From Mycobacterium gordonae (GTDB taxonomy: Bacteria > Actinomycetota > Actinomycetes > Mycobacteriales > Mycobacteriaceae): DNA of 64,000 nucleotides. The stretch is taken from assembly GCF_017086405.1 (NCBI RefSeq), contig NZ_CP070973.1:434001-498000 (forward strand), written 5' to 3'. The notes under the pieces are model-generated. The model was not told the DNA's origin, searched no databases, and worked only from the letters and a program-made list of their open reading frames with translations. The translations under genes and the position numbers were made by a program. Below, piece after piece: positions 19,011 to 29,419 of the stretch; within the stretch, counting starts at the first letter, position 1; every line of letters starts with the position of its first letter.

Positions 19011-20669
19011 CTACAAACCGATGCTCTGCAAGTCCTGAACGATGTCCGCGGCGGCTTCCACCACCGCGATGAACTCGATCATGCCGCCCAGCGCGGCCAG
19101 GCCGGCGGTGGCCGCGAGCGGGAGTTCGATCGCGCCCTTGATGTTGCCCTGGGCGAGTTGGCTCACGAACAGCGTCAAGTCGTAGGCGGGCATGGTGGTC
19201 GCAAAGGCGGTCACCAGGTCTGCCGTCGGAAGCAGCACCGAGTAGCCCGTGGAGACCACTGACGCAAACGTATTGGCGATATTGACCGGTGTCGGCGGTA
19301 GCACCTGGGTCGGCGGCGGCAGGTAGGCCTGGATCAGCGGTGGGAACGAGGGCGGTTGTATCACCGGGGCACTCGTCAGAGCACGCGGTGCGACAGCGAG
19401 GAAGTCGTTGATCCCTTGCTGGGTGCCCCTCGCCAGCGCGTCGACGATGACCCCCAGGGGCACGTCCGGGAAAAGGCCGAACGGTGTGGGTACGTCGGCC
19501 GGGCTGGTGGAGTAGCCGAAATTGGGGTCGCCGTAACCGAGGTTGACGATCACCTTCAGATTCGGCTGTACCAGTGCCGCAATGGGTTCGCCGATGACCG
19601 GGATGGCCCGCACCGGGTCCAGCAGTGGCAGGTTCGGGTGGTCGATCATGTACCACTTGTTGGTGGTGGCGCCCGTGGTCGGCAACAATGTGGCCGACTG
19701 GATCTGAGCAGGTGTGAGGTCGGCGTAGGTGGTGTGAACTGTCAGGATGCCGAAGACGGCATTGATGTCCGACACGATGTTGAGCGGGTAGCGCGGGAAG
19801 TCGGCGAAGCCGTCGTATTGGAGCGTGTAGGTGGTCGTCTGGTACGGCGTATTCGGCATTGCGCCGTAGAAGGGCAGGCCCACGCTCGAGATGTCCAGTC
19901 CCGGGATGCGGGCCAGGATTCCGCCATTGGGGTTCATCTCGTTGCCGATCAGCACGAAACTGAGCGCGTCGAAAGGTGGCGCATAGCCCGGCGGAAGACT
20001 CATGTAGTACTGCATCAACAGCGATGAGATGACTGCGCTCTGCGAGTAACCGAAAACGACAGCATGGTTGCCGGCGGTGATCTGATCCATCACCGCGGTG
20101 TTGAGGATCTGCAAACCCTGCTGCACCGAGGAGGCGAAGATCAAGGACCGCACACCGGTGATCGGGTATAGCTGCTCGGGGGTGACCAGCGACGTCAAGA
20201 CGGTGCCGATCGGCGAGTTGGGCAGGATGAAGAGTCCATTGACGGCGTTGAGGTAGGTGGGTCCGGGAATCGGAGTTCCAGTGCCGCCCATGGCAATTGA
20301 GAAAGTGTCTCCGGTGAACGGCGGGAACACCGGCGGGGTGTCCGGCAGCTGAAGTCCGACCGTCGCGCTCTGTACCAGCTGAGCCGTGTTGATCGCCTCG
20401 GCATTGACGTAGTAGTCGATCGTGGAGTTCAGGTTCTGCACCAGACCCTGGTACAGCGTGCCGAGCCGCGCGCTGACCGATTGAAATTCCTGGCCGTACA
20501 CACCGAAGAGGTTGGCAATCGCCGTCGACACCTCGTCGGCGGCCGCCGTCAGCAGACCTGTCGTGGGGGCAGCCGCCGCTGCGGCAGCCTCACCGATCGC
20601 CGTGCCGAGGCCGGACAACTCCGTCGCTGCCGCAGCCAGCGCCGGCGGCTGCGCAAATACGTAGGACAC
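19011..20669 (-). CDS. PE family protein with PE-PPE serine-hydrolase domain (PE2-type tail)
   Basis: First gene of the array in the direction of transcription (552 aa). The PE domain ends with YVNAE (87-91). Nucleophile S209 in VFGYSQSAVISS, Asp in YDGFADFPRYP, His in ILTVHTTYADL. The tail is LFVSQLAQGNIKGAIELPLAATAG. The start codon is GTG 20669 and no clear ribosome site precedes it, so leaderless translation is possible. The 69 bases between it and the phosphatase stop are the only gap upstream, so the whole array could be read through from the fadE2-ptpB promoter. Confidence 0.88.
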   Translation of the reverse strand: MSYVFAQPPALAAAATELSGLGTAIGEAAAAAAAPTTGLLTAAADEVSTAIANLFGVYGQEFQSVSARLGTLYQGLVQNLNSTIDYYVNAEAINTAQLVQSATVGLQLPDTPPVFPPFTGDTFSIAMGGTGTPIPGPTYLNAVNGLFILPNSPIGTVLTSLVTPEQLYPITGVRSLIFASSVQQGLQILNTAVMDQITAGNHAVVFGYSQSAVISSLLMQYYMSLPPGYAPPFDALSFVLIGNEMNPNGGILARIPGLDISSVGLPFYGAMPNTPYQTTTYTLQYDGFADFPRYPLNIVSDINAVFGILTVHTTYADLTPAQIQSATLLPTTGATTNKWYMIDHPNLPLLDPVRAIPVIGEPIAALVQPNLKVIVNLGYGDPNFGYSTSPADVPTPFGLFPDVPLGVIVDALARGTQQGINDFLAVAPRALTSAPVIQPPSFPPLIQAYLPPPTQVLPPTPVNIANTFASVVSTGYSVLLPTADLVTAFATTMPAYDLTLFVSQLAQGNIKGAIELPLAATAGLAALGGMIEFIAVVEAAADIVQDLQSIGL

Positions 20670-20738
20670 TCACGTGAGGGTAGAACGATTCCGCTGCGGT
20701 GTCTGGCCTTTGGCCCGACTCATAGAACCTATGGTGTA

Positions 20739-21573
20739 TCAACCGAGTAGAGCGTTTCGCAGCCGCGCCACATCGGTCTCGGTGATACCCGCGTCGCACA
20801 GGTAGGCGTCCAGCGATCCGAACGACTCGTCGATCGTTTGCCAAGCTGCCCAAAGGTATTCGGCACGGACCCCGAGAACTCCGTCGGACAGCCGCGCCTT
20901 GGTGAAGGTCTCAACCTCGGGTGTCAGTTCGACGTCGGAGCGCTGCGCTATCATCTCGGTGATCTGCCGCCGGAGTTGCGGTACGGCTTCGTTGCTGCGC
21001 AGATAGTCGGCGACGATGACGTCTCGGTCGAGTCCGGCCGCTTCCAGCACCGTCGCGACCACGAAACCGGTGCGGTCCTTGCCGGCGAAGCAATGAGTGA
21101 GCACCGGGCGGCCGGCGCCCAACAGCGTGAACACCCGGTGCACCGCGCGTTGGGCGCCGTTGCGGGTGGGGAATTCGCGGTACTCCTCGGTCATGTAGCG
21201 GACGGCATTCGCTTCGATGGCCGCTTCGGACTGGTCGGCTTCGCCTTCGGTCATCAACCGCTTGAACGCGCTTTCGTGCGGGGCTTCATTGCTTTCCGGG
21301 TCGTCGGACCCGGACTGGTCGTCGGCGAGATCCGGGAAAGGCAACAGGTGGATGTCGATGCCGTCGGGCACCCGCCCGGGGCCGCGCCGGGTGACCTCGC
21401 GAGTGGAACGCAGATCGGCGACGTCGGTTATACCCAACCGGCGCAGCACCGCGCGGCCGTCGTCGTCCAGTCCGCTCAACTCGCTGGACCGGAACAGTCG
21501 CCCGGGTCGCAGCGCCGGCGTCCGTTCGGCGACGTCGCGAAAGTTCCACGCGCCGGGCAGTTCTCGGGATACC

Positions 21574-21581
<8 letters not shown>
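20739..21581 (-). CDS. ptpB: protein tyrosine/lipid phosphatase, PtpB family
   Basis: Tyrosine phosphatase (280 aa) closely resembling secreted M. tuberculosis PtpB (Rv0153c, 276 aa), which acts on host signalling and phosphoinositides. The P-loop HCFAGKDRTGFV carries nucleophile C164 and R170 (CX5R). The start RELPGAWNFRDVAERTPALRPGRLFRSSEL and YLRSNEAVPQLR also fit that family. I set the start at ATG 21581 (MAEVSREL); it overlaps the fadE2 stop by 8 bases, showing translational coupling. The long upstream open frame is fadE2 read out of phase. Residues 84-120 (DDQSGSDDPESNEAPHES) form an acidic insertion loop. Whether it is exported cannot be seen, since there is no signal peptide, as in PtpB. 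Confidence 0.92.
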
Positions 21582-22806
<1,225 letters not shown>

Positions 22807-22830
22807 GACCGCCACGATAGGACACCCGGT

Positions 22831-23292
22831 ATGACGCAATCCCGCCCCCCGTTTCCCCCGTTCACCCGGGAATCGGCGGTGCAGAAGGTTCAAGCCGCCG
22901 AAGACGCTTGGAACACCTGCGATCCCGAACGGGTGAGCCTGGCCTACACGGTCGACTCACAGTGGCGAAACCGCGACGAGCACATCGTCGGCCGGCCGGC
23001 GATCGTCGCCTTCCTGACCCGCAAGTGGCAACGCGAACTCGACTATTCGCTACGGAAAGTGCTGTGGAGTTTTCACGACAACCGCATCGCGGTGCGCTTC
23101 CAGTACGAATGCCACGACAGCGGCGGCAGGTGGTTTCGCAGTTACGGCAATGAATTGTGGGAGTTCGCCGAAGACGGGCTGATGGCGCGGCGCGAAGCCA
23201 GCATCAACGACGTCGCCATCAAGGAAGCCGACCGCCGACTGTTCGGGCCGCGCCCGGCATCCGAGTACGGGGTGGATTTTCCGCTGTGGTGA
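22831..23292 (+). CDS. DUF1348 / NTF2-like small protein
   Basis: NTF2-fold (SnoaL-like) protein of the DUF1348 family (153 aa), function unknown. Family text is strong: [103 protein letters not shown] use ATG 22831; the open frame extends far upstream only because it runs through fadE2 antisense. In M. tuberculosis this interval holds the pntAa-pntAb-pntB transhydrogenase genes instead. Confidence 0.9.
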   Translation: MTQSRPPFPPFTRESAVQKVQAAEDAWNTCDPERVSLAYTVDSQWRNRDEHIVGRPAIVAFLTRKWQRELDYSLRKVLWSFHDNRIAVRFQYECHDSGGRWFRSYGNELWEFAEDGLMARREASINDVAIKEADRRLFGPRPASEYGVDFPLW

Positions 23293-23299
23293 TCCGCGG

Positions 23300-23425
23300 T
23301 TAGACCGGCGGGTAACTGGGCGGCGGATATCCGTTTCCGGACTCGACGCCGCGCAGGCCCCAGGTGAGATAGCTGAAGAAAAACTCGATCTCGTCGCTCG
23401 CGTCGTAGTCAGGACTCGGGTCCAT
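23300..23425 (-). CDS. 41-residue hypothetical protein
   Basis: Tiny gene on the minus strand: MDPSPDYDASDEIEFFFSY, then LTWGLRGVESGNGYPPPSYPPV (41 aa). An excellent ribosome site, AGAGGTGGAG, ends 2-6 bases before ATG 23425. The body is acidic then aromatic (DEIEFFFSYLTWGLRG) with a proline-rich tail. A small gene numbered Rv0157A lies at the matching place in M. tuberculosis, but I cannot confirm that it is the same family. It converges on the DUF1348 gene with 7 bases between stops and is divergent from the TetR gene. Function unknown. Confidence 0.6.
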   Translation of the reverse strand: MDPSPDYDASDEIEFFFSYLTWGLRGVESGNGYPPPSYPPV

Positions 23426-23535
23426 CACTCCACCTCTCGACTGCTGATCGACCCCCCCACTGGGTCTGTGTGGCGAGTCTAGTCCTATCCGCGTCGGTGC
23501 GACAGGCACGGCCTTGCCTAAACTGTCCAACTAGT

Positions 23536-23548
23536 TGATTGATAATCA
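23536..23548. promoter_or_regulatory. palindrome upstream of TetR gene, candidate operator
   Basis: TGATT-GAT-AATCA is a perfect 5-bp inverted repeat with a 3-base centre in an A/T-rich patch, 51 bases before the TetR ATG and between two divergent genes. Position fits autoregulation by the TetR protein; AT-rich palindromes of this size also arise by chance. Confidence 0.35.
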
Positions 23549-23599
23549 GTCGGGTGGGGGCCTTTCGCGCCCTGCCGGCAGCGACGAGGGTGAGTACAG

Positions 23600-24223
23600 A
23601 TGGCATCCGGAAGTGGCCTGACCCGCCGTGAGGAGTTGCTGGCCGTCGCCACCAAACTGTTCGCCGCCCGCGGCTACCACGGCACCCGGATGGACGACGT
23701 CGCCGATGTGATCGGCTTGAACAAGGCGACGGTCTACCACTACTACGCGAGCAAGGCGCTGATCCTGTTCGACATCTACCGCCAAGCTGCCGAGGGAACG
23801 CTGGCCGCCGTGCACGACGATCCCTCCTGGACCGCCCGCGAGGCGCTCTACCAGTACACCGTCCGGCTCCTGACGGGCATCGCGGGCAATCCCGAGCGCG
23901 CCGCCGTCTACTTCCAGGAGCAGCCCTACATCACCGAATGGTTCACCGCAGAACAGGTGGCCGAGGTTCGTGAGAAGGAAGCCCAGGTCTACGAGCACGT
24001 GCACGGCTTGATCGACCGCGGTATCGCCAGCGGCGAGTTCTACGAGTGCGACTCGCACGTGGTGGCGCTGGGCTACATCGGAATGACGCTCGGCAGCTAC
24101 CGCTGGCTGCGACCGAGCGGACGCCGCTCGGCCAAGGAGATCGCGGCCGAGTTCAGCACCGCGCTGCTGCGTGGACTCATTCGCGATGAGGCGATCCGCA
24201 CCACCGCGCCCTTGGGACCGTGA
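23600..24223 (+). CDS. TetR family transcriptional regulator (Rv0158-like)
   Basis: TetR repressor (207 aa). HTH region: RREELLAVATKLFAARGYHGTRMDDVADVIGLNKATVYHYYASKALILFDIY at residues 9-60, typical of regulators of fatty-acid metabolism. The C-terminal domain includes FQEQPYITEWFTAEQVAEVREKEAQVYE. A GAGGGTGAG ribosome site precedes ATG 23600. It converges on the PE3-like gene with 4 bases between stops. Same place as Rv0158. Ligand and targets unknown; the palindrome at 23536 may be its own operator. Confidence 0.9.
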   Translation: MASGSGLTRREELLAVATKLFAARGYHGTRMDDVADVIGLNKATVYHYYASKALILFDIYRQAAEGTLAAVHDDPSWTAREALYQYTVRLLTGIAGNPERAAVYFQEQPYITEWFTAEQVAEVREKEAQVYEHVHGLIDRGIASGEFYECDSHVVALGYIGMTLGSYRWLRPSGRRSAKEIAAEFSTALLRGLIRDEAIRTTAPLGP

Positions 24224-24227
24224 TCGG

Positions 24228-25718
24228 TCAGTTGAAGATCGGCGGGATGATGCGCAGCGCATCCCCGAGAGCGCCGCTGAGCAATGACAGCGCGGTCACC
24301 TGCGGTTGCCCGATGAAGACGTTGAGGCCCGGGTTGACCGACGGCACCCACGGATAGCTGTCCGGGTAGTACTGCGGACCCCAAAAACCGGCCTCCTCGC
24401 CGATCGACACCACAGCGCCGTACGGTCCCTGCACCGCTCCCTTGAGCAGGTAGTAGGAGACGGTTAATGGGTTGGGGACCGACAGCAACCCGGCCGGAGT
24501 CGGTATGTCGGCGTAGTTGGCGCCCACCCCGTAGTCGGCGTAACCCAGGTCCACCAGGACCCGCAGTGACGGTTGGACCAGGTTCGCCAACGGCTGTCCG
24601 ACGTAGGGGATGTCGCGAATGGGCTGCACGAGGGGCAGATCCTGGGTCAAGAGCATGTAGTACTGGGTGTAGCCGGCGTAGCCCGGCGAAGTCGGCAGCG
24701 GTACCGCGTTGGCCAGTTCGGCCGGGGTGACCGTCGGGTAGACGTTGTGCACGTAGAAGTAGCCCAGCATCGCGTTGATGTCGGCCAGGACGTTGAGCGG
24801 GTACTGCGGAACATGGGCGACGCCGTCGTACTGGGCCGTATAGATGGTGGTTGGATACGGCGTGTTGGCGGGCGTCGCACCGGTGAACGACACATCCATG
24901 ATCGGGATGTAGAAGCCGGGGAAGCGGGCGAGGATGCCGCCGCCGGGATTGTTGGGCGAACCGATCATCATGAAAGCCAGATCATTCGGATATGGCGCTC
25001 CCGCGGCCATCAGATTGACGATCTCGTTATGGACGATGGACGCGCTCTGTGAAAATCCGAACGCCACCACATCGTTGCCGCTGAGCAACTCGGCCCTGAT
25101 CGCGTTGTCGAGAATCGTCACGCCCTCGGCAACCGATTGGTTGAACGTCAGGTCACCTATTCGCGGCGTCAGCGGCCACAGTTGCTCGGGCGTCGTGAGG
25201 CCCTGCGGAATCGCACCCGCAAAGGACGGCTGAATGTACTTGGTGTTGATCTCGTTGATGTACCTCAGCGACGGGGTCGGATTGCTGGTGCCGCTCATGA
25301 TCAATGCGGTCACCGGGTTTGCCAGCAGCGCGGACGGCGCGATGCTCAGCGCTCCCCCGCCGCCACCCGAGGTGCCCGTCGGGGCAGCAGGGGGACGGGG
25401 CCCCAGCACCGACTGGGCCGCGTCGATCAGCAGGGTGGCATTGCACGACTCCGCCTGCACGTAATTTCCGGCAGCCTCGGCCAGGGCGGCGGTGAACCCG
25501 CTGTGAAACTCGGCAGCCTGTCGTGCGGCCGACCGGTATTGGTCGCCGTATGCGCTGAACACTTCGGCAATCGCTGCCGATACCTCGTCGCCGGCCGCCG
25601 CCACGAGCCCGGAGGTCCCGACCGCCGCCGCGGAACAGGCGGCTTCCATTCTCGAGCCGATCCGGCTCAGGTCTGCGGCTGCCGCCGCGAGCGATTCGGG
25701 CGCGGTCAACAGGTGCAT
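24228..25718 (-). CDS. PE family protein with PE-PPE hydrolase domain (PE3-like)
   Basis: PE protein with serine-hydrolase domain (496 aa), of the second subclass in this window. The PE domain ends YVQAE (86-90); a glycine/proline linker (RPPAAPTGTSGGGGGAL) follows. Nucleophile S223 in AFGFSQSASIVHNEI, Asp in YDGVAHVPQYP, His in FYVHNVYPTVTP. It differs from the five-gene array by AHVP instead of ADFP after the Asp and by a short C-terminus ending ALRIIPPIFN. It lies 13 bases after the PE4-like gene, so the two are one transcript, as are PE4 and PE3 (Rv0160c and Rv0159c) of M. tuberculosis. Confidence 0.9.
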   Translation of the reverse strand: MHLLTAPESLAAAAADLSRIGSRMEAACSAAAVGTSGLVAAAGDEVSAAIAEVFSAYGDQYRSAARQAAEFHSGFTAALAEAAGNYVQAESCNATLLIDAAQSVLGPRPPAAPTGTSGGGGGALSIAPSALLANPVTALIMSGTSNPTPSLRYINEINTKYIQPSFAGAIPQGLTTPEQLWPLTPRIGDLTFNQSVAEGVTILDNAIRAELLSGNDVVAFGFSQSASIVHNEIVNLMAAGAPYPNDLAFMMIGSPNNPGGGILARFPGFYIPIMDVSFTGATPANTPYPTTIYTAQYDGVAHVPQYPLNVLADINAMLGYFYVHNVYPTVTPAELANAVPLPTSPGYAGYTQYYMLLTQDLPLVQPIRDIPYVGQPLANLVQPSLRVLVDLGYADYGVGANYADIPTPAGLLSVPNPLTVSYYLLKGAVQGPYGAVVSIGEEAGFWGPQYYPDSYPWVPSVNPGLNVFIGQPQVTALSLLSGALGDALRIIPPIFN

Positions 25719-25731
25719 GCTGCGATCTTGG

Positions 25732-27180
25732 TCAGTTGAAGATCGGCGGGATGATGTGCAAAACGTCCCCCAGGATGCCGCTGAGTACTGACAGCGCGGT
25801 CACCGAAGGCTGGCTGAATTGCGGGCCGAAGTAGAAATTCAGCCCGGGGTTGGTCGACGGAACCCATGGATATTCGGTGGGGAAGTACTCGGGTCCCCAG
25901 AGGCCGGCTTGTACGCCGATCTCCACCGCAGCGCCGTACGGTGCCTGCAAAGTGCCCTTCGCGAGGTAGTAGGCGACGTTGAACGGGTTGGGGATGTTGA
26001 TCAGCCCGGCCGGGGTGGGCAGGTCAGCGTATCCGTAGTCGGAGTAGCCGAGGTCGACCATCACCCGCAACTGGGGCTGGACGAGATCGGCGAGCACCGG
26101 ACCGGCGTACGGGATATCCCGGATCGGCTGCAGCAACGGTAGGTCCTGGGTCAGGAACATGTAGTACTGCGTGTTGCCGGCGTAACCCGGCGACGTCGGT
26201 AGCCGAACCGCATTGGCCATATCGGTCGCCGAAACGAACGGGTAGCTGCCGTGCACATAGAAGTAGCCCATGATCGCGTTGATGTCGGCGAGCACATTCA
26301 GTGGGTACTGCGGCACGTGTGCGATGCCGTCGTACTGCGCGGTGTAGACGTAGGTCTCGTAGGGGTTCCCGGCCGGCAGCGCACCGTTGAACGGCACGTC
26401 CAGGATCGGAAGATAGAAGCCGGGGAAGCGGGACAGCAGTCCACCGTTGGGGTTGTTGCCCGAGGCCGCCAGGATGAAGGACAGGTCGGCGACGTGCGGC
26501 GAGCCGTTGGCCATGAGCTGGACAATGTAGTTGTTGATGATCGAGGCGCTCTGCGAATAACCGAACGTCATGACGTCGTTACCCAGGGCGAGCTGAGCAT
26601 TGATCGCGTTGTTGAGGATGGACACGCCCTTGGCGACCGATTGGGTGTAAGTCATGTCGCCCAGGTCCGGGGTGACTGGCCAGAACTGCTCCGGGGTGGG
26701 CAACACGACAGGGTTGGCCAGCGGGTAGAGCGGCTTGATGTACCGGTTGAAGACGTTGGTGAGGTACTTGGCGTTGGGAATCGGGTCGTTGGTGCCGCCC
26801 ATGATCAGCGCGGTGATCGGATTGGTCAGGGTCGCCGCTGCCGCGGCGGCCGTCGGGGGCTGGGCCAGCAGGGACTGGACTCCGTTGAGCAGCGCCCCGT
26901 TCAGGGCTTCGGCCTGCGTGTAGGCGTTCGCGGCGTTCGACAGGGCCCTGGTGAAGTCGCTCTGGAACAGCGAAGCCTGCTGGACTACGGCCTGGTACTC
27001 GTCGCCAAAAGCGTTGAACAGGTCCGCGACTGCCGCCGAGACCTCGTCGCCGGCCGCGGCGAGCAGTCCGGACGTCCGGCCGGCCGCGGCGGCGTTGGCG
27101 GCGTGCAGGGTCGCGGCGATCCCGTCCACGTCCGTTGCCGCCGCCGCCAGCGTCTCGGGGGCAGTAAGCAGGTACGACAT
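25732..27180 (-). CDS. PE family protein with PE-PPE hydrolase domain (PE4-like)
   Basis: PE protein with serine-hydrolase domain (482 aa). The PE domain ends YTQAE (87-91). Nucleophile S209 in TFGYSQSASIINNYI, Asp in YDGIAHVPQYP, His in FYVHGSYPFV; the C-terminus VLHIIPPIFN is nearly the same as that of the PE3-like neighbour, so the two are tandem duplicates. I start at ATG 27180 (MSYLLTAPETL), not at the longer in-frame extension to 27237, because PE proteins begin this way. Corresponds by order to Rv0160c. Confidence 0.9.
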   Translation of the reverse strand: MSYLLTAPETLAAAATDVDGIAATLHAANAAAAGRTSGLLAAAGDEVSAAVADLFNAFGDEYQAVVQQASLFQSDFTRALSNAANAYTQAEALNGALLNGVQSLLAQPPTAAAAAATLTNPITALIMGGTNDPIPNAKYLTNVFNRYIKPLYPLANPVVLPTPEQFWPVTPDLGDMTYTQSVAKGVSILNNAINAQLALGNDVMTFGYSQSASIINNYIVQLMANGSPHVADLSFILAASGNNPNGGLLSRFPGFYLPILDVPFNGALPAGNPYETYVYTAQYDGIAHVPQYPLNVLADINAIMGYFYVHGSYPFVSATDMANAVRLPTSPGYAGNTQYYMFLTQDLPLLQPIRDIPYAGPVLADLVQPQLRVMVDLGYSDYGYADLPTPAGLINIPNPFNVAYYLAKGTLQAPYGAAVEIGVQAGLWGPEYFPTEYPWVPSTNPGLNFYFGPQFSQPSVTALSVLSGILGDVLHIIPPIFN

Positions 27181-27302
27181 CTCCCCGTCCTTCCCGTCGA
27201 CCGGTCCCCAGCCCGGCCGGGCACGCATTATCCGCAACCGCGGGTATTAGGTATCAACCAGAGAGTAGAACTGCGGGGCCGGGAATTCCGGCGTTTGGGC
27301 AC

Positions 27303-28211
27303 TTAATTCCGTGCGATCTGCAAATGCCTGTCGAGAAAGGCGATCTGGTCGGCGACGACGCGCTCGAATGCGTCGTCGACGTAGATGGCGAAATGGCCTT
27401 CGGGGTACGTCTTGATTTCGCCGCGCGGCGCTTTGGCGGCATAACGCAGCGTCGGTCCGGCGGGCGCGACCGAGTCGGTTTCGCAGACGCAGAACAGGAT
27501 GGGGCAGGCGATCTTGGCAGCGCTGCGACCGGGCCGGTACAGCAGCACCTTCAACCCGATGCGGGCGGCGATTTCGTTGCGCAGTTCCACACCGTCGGGC
27601 ACCAGTCTCAGGTAGCCCGCGTACGCATCGGGCGCCGTCATTACGGCGACCTCGCCCGGCATGCCCGCGGTTGGGATCATCACCGGCGGCTTGCCCCGGC
27701 GGGCGCCGAGCAGGTCCCGTATCGCCAGCGCGGTGACGCGGGCGGCGGTCACCGGGTTGATCGCGCTGATGGACGCCAGGCCGTCGGTGAACGGGCACTG
27801 TGCCACGGCGGCGGCGATGCCGGGCAGTCGGGCCGCCGACTCGATCACGTGGCCGCCGCCGAAAGACGTGCCCCACAACGCGATTCGGTTGCGGTCGATG
27901 CCGGGCAGGGTGCGCGCATAGTTCACGGCCGCGGCCCAGTCGGCCAGTTGCATCTCGATGTCGAGCAGCTGACGTGGCTGGCCATCGCTGTCGCCGAAGT
28001 TGCGGTAGTCGAACACCAGGCAGGCGTAACCCGCCGCGCGGAACCGCTCGGCGTAGGCGTCGAGCCGCATCGTGCGCACAGCGCCCAGCCCGTGGGCCAT
28101 CACCAGTAGGGGTGCCGGGCCGTCCGGTGCGGGCCGGTACAACCAGGCACTGATCCGGTCTTGCTGGGAATTCGAGCCGGAGATGAACGACACGTCCTCG
28201 CGCTGCGACAT
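27303..28211 (-). CDS. alpha/beta hydrolase
   Basis: Alpha/beta-hydrolase fold enzyme (302 aa). Readable landmarks: MAHGLGAVRTM (oxyanion loop, about residue 38), VFDYRNFGDSDGQPRQ, nucleophile serine in ALWGTSFGGGHVIESAA, and the acid and histidine near CETDSVAPAGPT and YPEGHFAIYVDDAFER. It resembles the xylanase/dienelactone-type acyl hydrolases used on small esters; the substrate is unknown. It is transcribed divergently from the DapB-like dehydrogenase, 87 bases away. It is not part of the M. tuberculosis Rv0160c-Rv0161 interval as I recall it. Confidence 0.85.
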   Translation of the reverse strand: MSQREDVSFISGSNSQQDRISAWLYRPAPDGPAPLLVMAHGLGAVRTMRLDAYAERFRAAGYACLVFDYRNFGDSDGQPRQLLDIEMQLADWAAAVNYARTLPGIDRNRIALWGTSFGGGHVIESAARLPGIAAAVAQCPFTDGLASISAINPVTAARVTALAIRDLLGARRGKPPVMIPTAGMPGEVAVMTAPDAYAGYLRLVPDGVELRNEIAARIGLKVLLYRPGRSAAKIACPILFCVCETDSVAPAGPTLRYAAKAPRGEIKTYPEGHFAIYVDDAFERVVADQIAFLDRHLQIARN

Positions 28212-28298
28212 GGCGCAACAATAGTGCCGTGGTAGCCGCCGAAAATTATGGACTACTGTCTAGAAAAGCTACGGCGTTTGTGGGGACGGAGGACACTC

Positions 28299-29399
28299 AT
28301 GGCGATTCGCGTCGCCCATGTGGGCACCGGAAATGTGGGCGGCCTGGCCCTTGCCCAGCTCATCACCGACCCCGCATTCGAACTCACCGGGGTCTGCGTG
28401 TCCAACCCGGACAAGGTGGGGCGCGATGCCGGTGAGTTGTGCGGGGTGGGTCTGGACTCGACCGTGACGACCGGAGTCGCCGCGTTGAACGACTTGGATG
28501 CGTTGCTGGCCGCCGGGCCCGAGTGCGTCGTCTACTGCGCGATGGGTGACACCCGGTTGCCCGACGCGATGGCCGACGTGATGCACATCCTGGCGGCCGG
28601 CGTCAACGTCGTCGGGTCCTCGCCGGGACTGCTGCAGTATCCCTGGGGCGTGATGCCCGAGAAATACATTTCCCGTGTAGAAGATGCAGCCCGGCAAGGC
28701 AATGCGAGCATCTTCATCACCGGAGTGGACCCGGGCTTCATCAACGACCTCGTCCCTTTCGCACTCGCCGGCACCTGCCAGCGCATCGAGCAGGTGCGGT
28801 GCCTGGAGATTCACGACTACGCGAGTTACAACGGCGCCGAGGTCATGCACTACATGGGATTCGCCCGCCCCCTGGACGAGATTCCGATGCTGCTGCAACC
28901 GGGTGTGCTCAGCATCGCCTGGGGCACGGCGATCCGGCAGCTCGCCGCCGGCCTGGGCATCGAGATCGACGAGATCACCGAGTCCTACCAGCGTGAGCCG
29001 GCTCCAGAGGACTTCGACATCGCGGTCGGCCGAGTGGCCAAGGGCACCCTGGCGGTGCTGCAATTCGAGATCCGTGGCATGGTCAACGGCCGCCCGGCGA
29101 TCGTCATCGAGCACATCACCCGATTGCGTCCCGATCTGCGCCCCGATCTGCGGCAGCCCGCCGCAGGCACTGGCTCCTACCGCGTCGAGATCACCGGGGA
29201 GCCTTCCTATGCGGTGGACATCGTGCCCACCAGCCGCAAGGGTGACCACAATCATGCGGCGATCGCCGGTGCCGCCGGCCGGATCGTCAATTCCATCCCG
29301 GATGTGATCGCGGCGCCGCCCGGCATCAGAAGCACGCTGGATCTGCCGTTGGTCACCGGAAAAGGTCTTTCTGCGCCAAACGATCTCGTGGTCACCTGA
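28299..29399 (+). CDS. DapB-like NAD(P)-dependent dehydrogenase
   Basis: Rossmann-fold dehydrogenase (366 aa) of the group usually annotated as dihydrodipicolinate reductase N-terminal domain protein; these mycobacterial proteins are not the lysine enzyme. N-terminal motif HVGTGNVGGLALAQLITDPAFELTGVCV at residues 6-33, then YCAMGDTRLPDAM and NVVGSSPGLLQYPW. ATG 28299 is chosen with ACGGAGGA 5 bases upstream; the reading frame to 28248 lacks a better site. It is followed 20 bases later by an SDR and then the FAD oxidase, so it leads a three-gene oxidoreductase operon. Substrate unknown. Confidence 0.85.
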   Translation: MAIRVAHVGTGNVGGLALAQLITDPAFELTGVCVSNPDKVGRDAGELCGVGLDSTVTTGVAALNDLDALLAAGPECVVYCAMGDTRLPDAMADVMHILAAGVNVVGSSPGLLQYPWGVMPEKYISRVEDAARQGNASIFITGVDPGFINDLVPFALAGTCQRIEQVRCLEIHDYASYNGAEVMHYMGFARPLDEIPMLLQPGVLSIAWGTAIRQLAAGLGIEIDEITESYQREPAPEDFDIAVGRVAKGTLAVLQFEIRGMVNGRPAIVIEHITRLRPDLRPDLRQPAAGTGSYRVEITGEPSYAVDIVPTSRKGDHNHAAIAGAAGRIVNSIPDVIAAPPGIRSTLDLPLVTGKGLSAPNDLVVT

Positions 29400-29419
29400 C
29401 TGGAAAGGAACCGGCTGCA

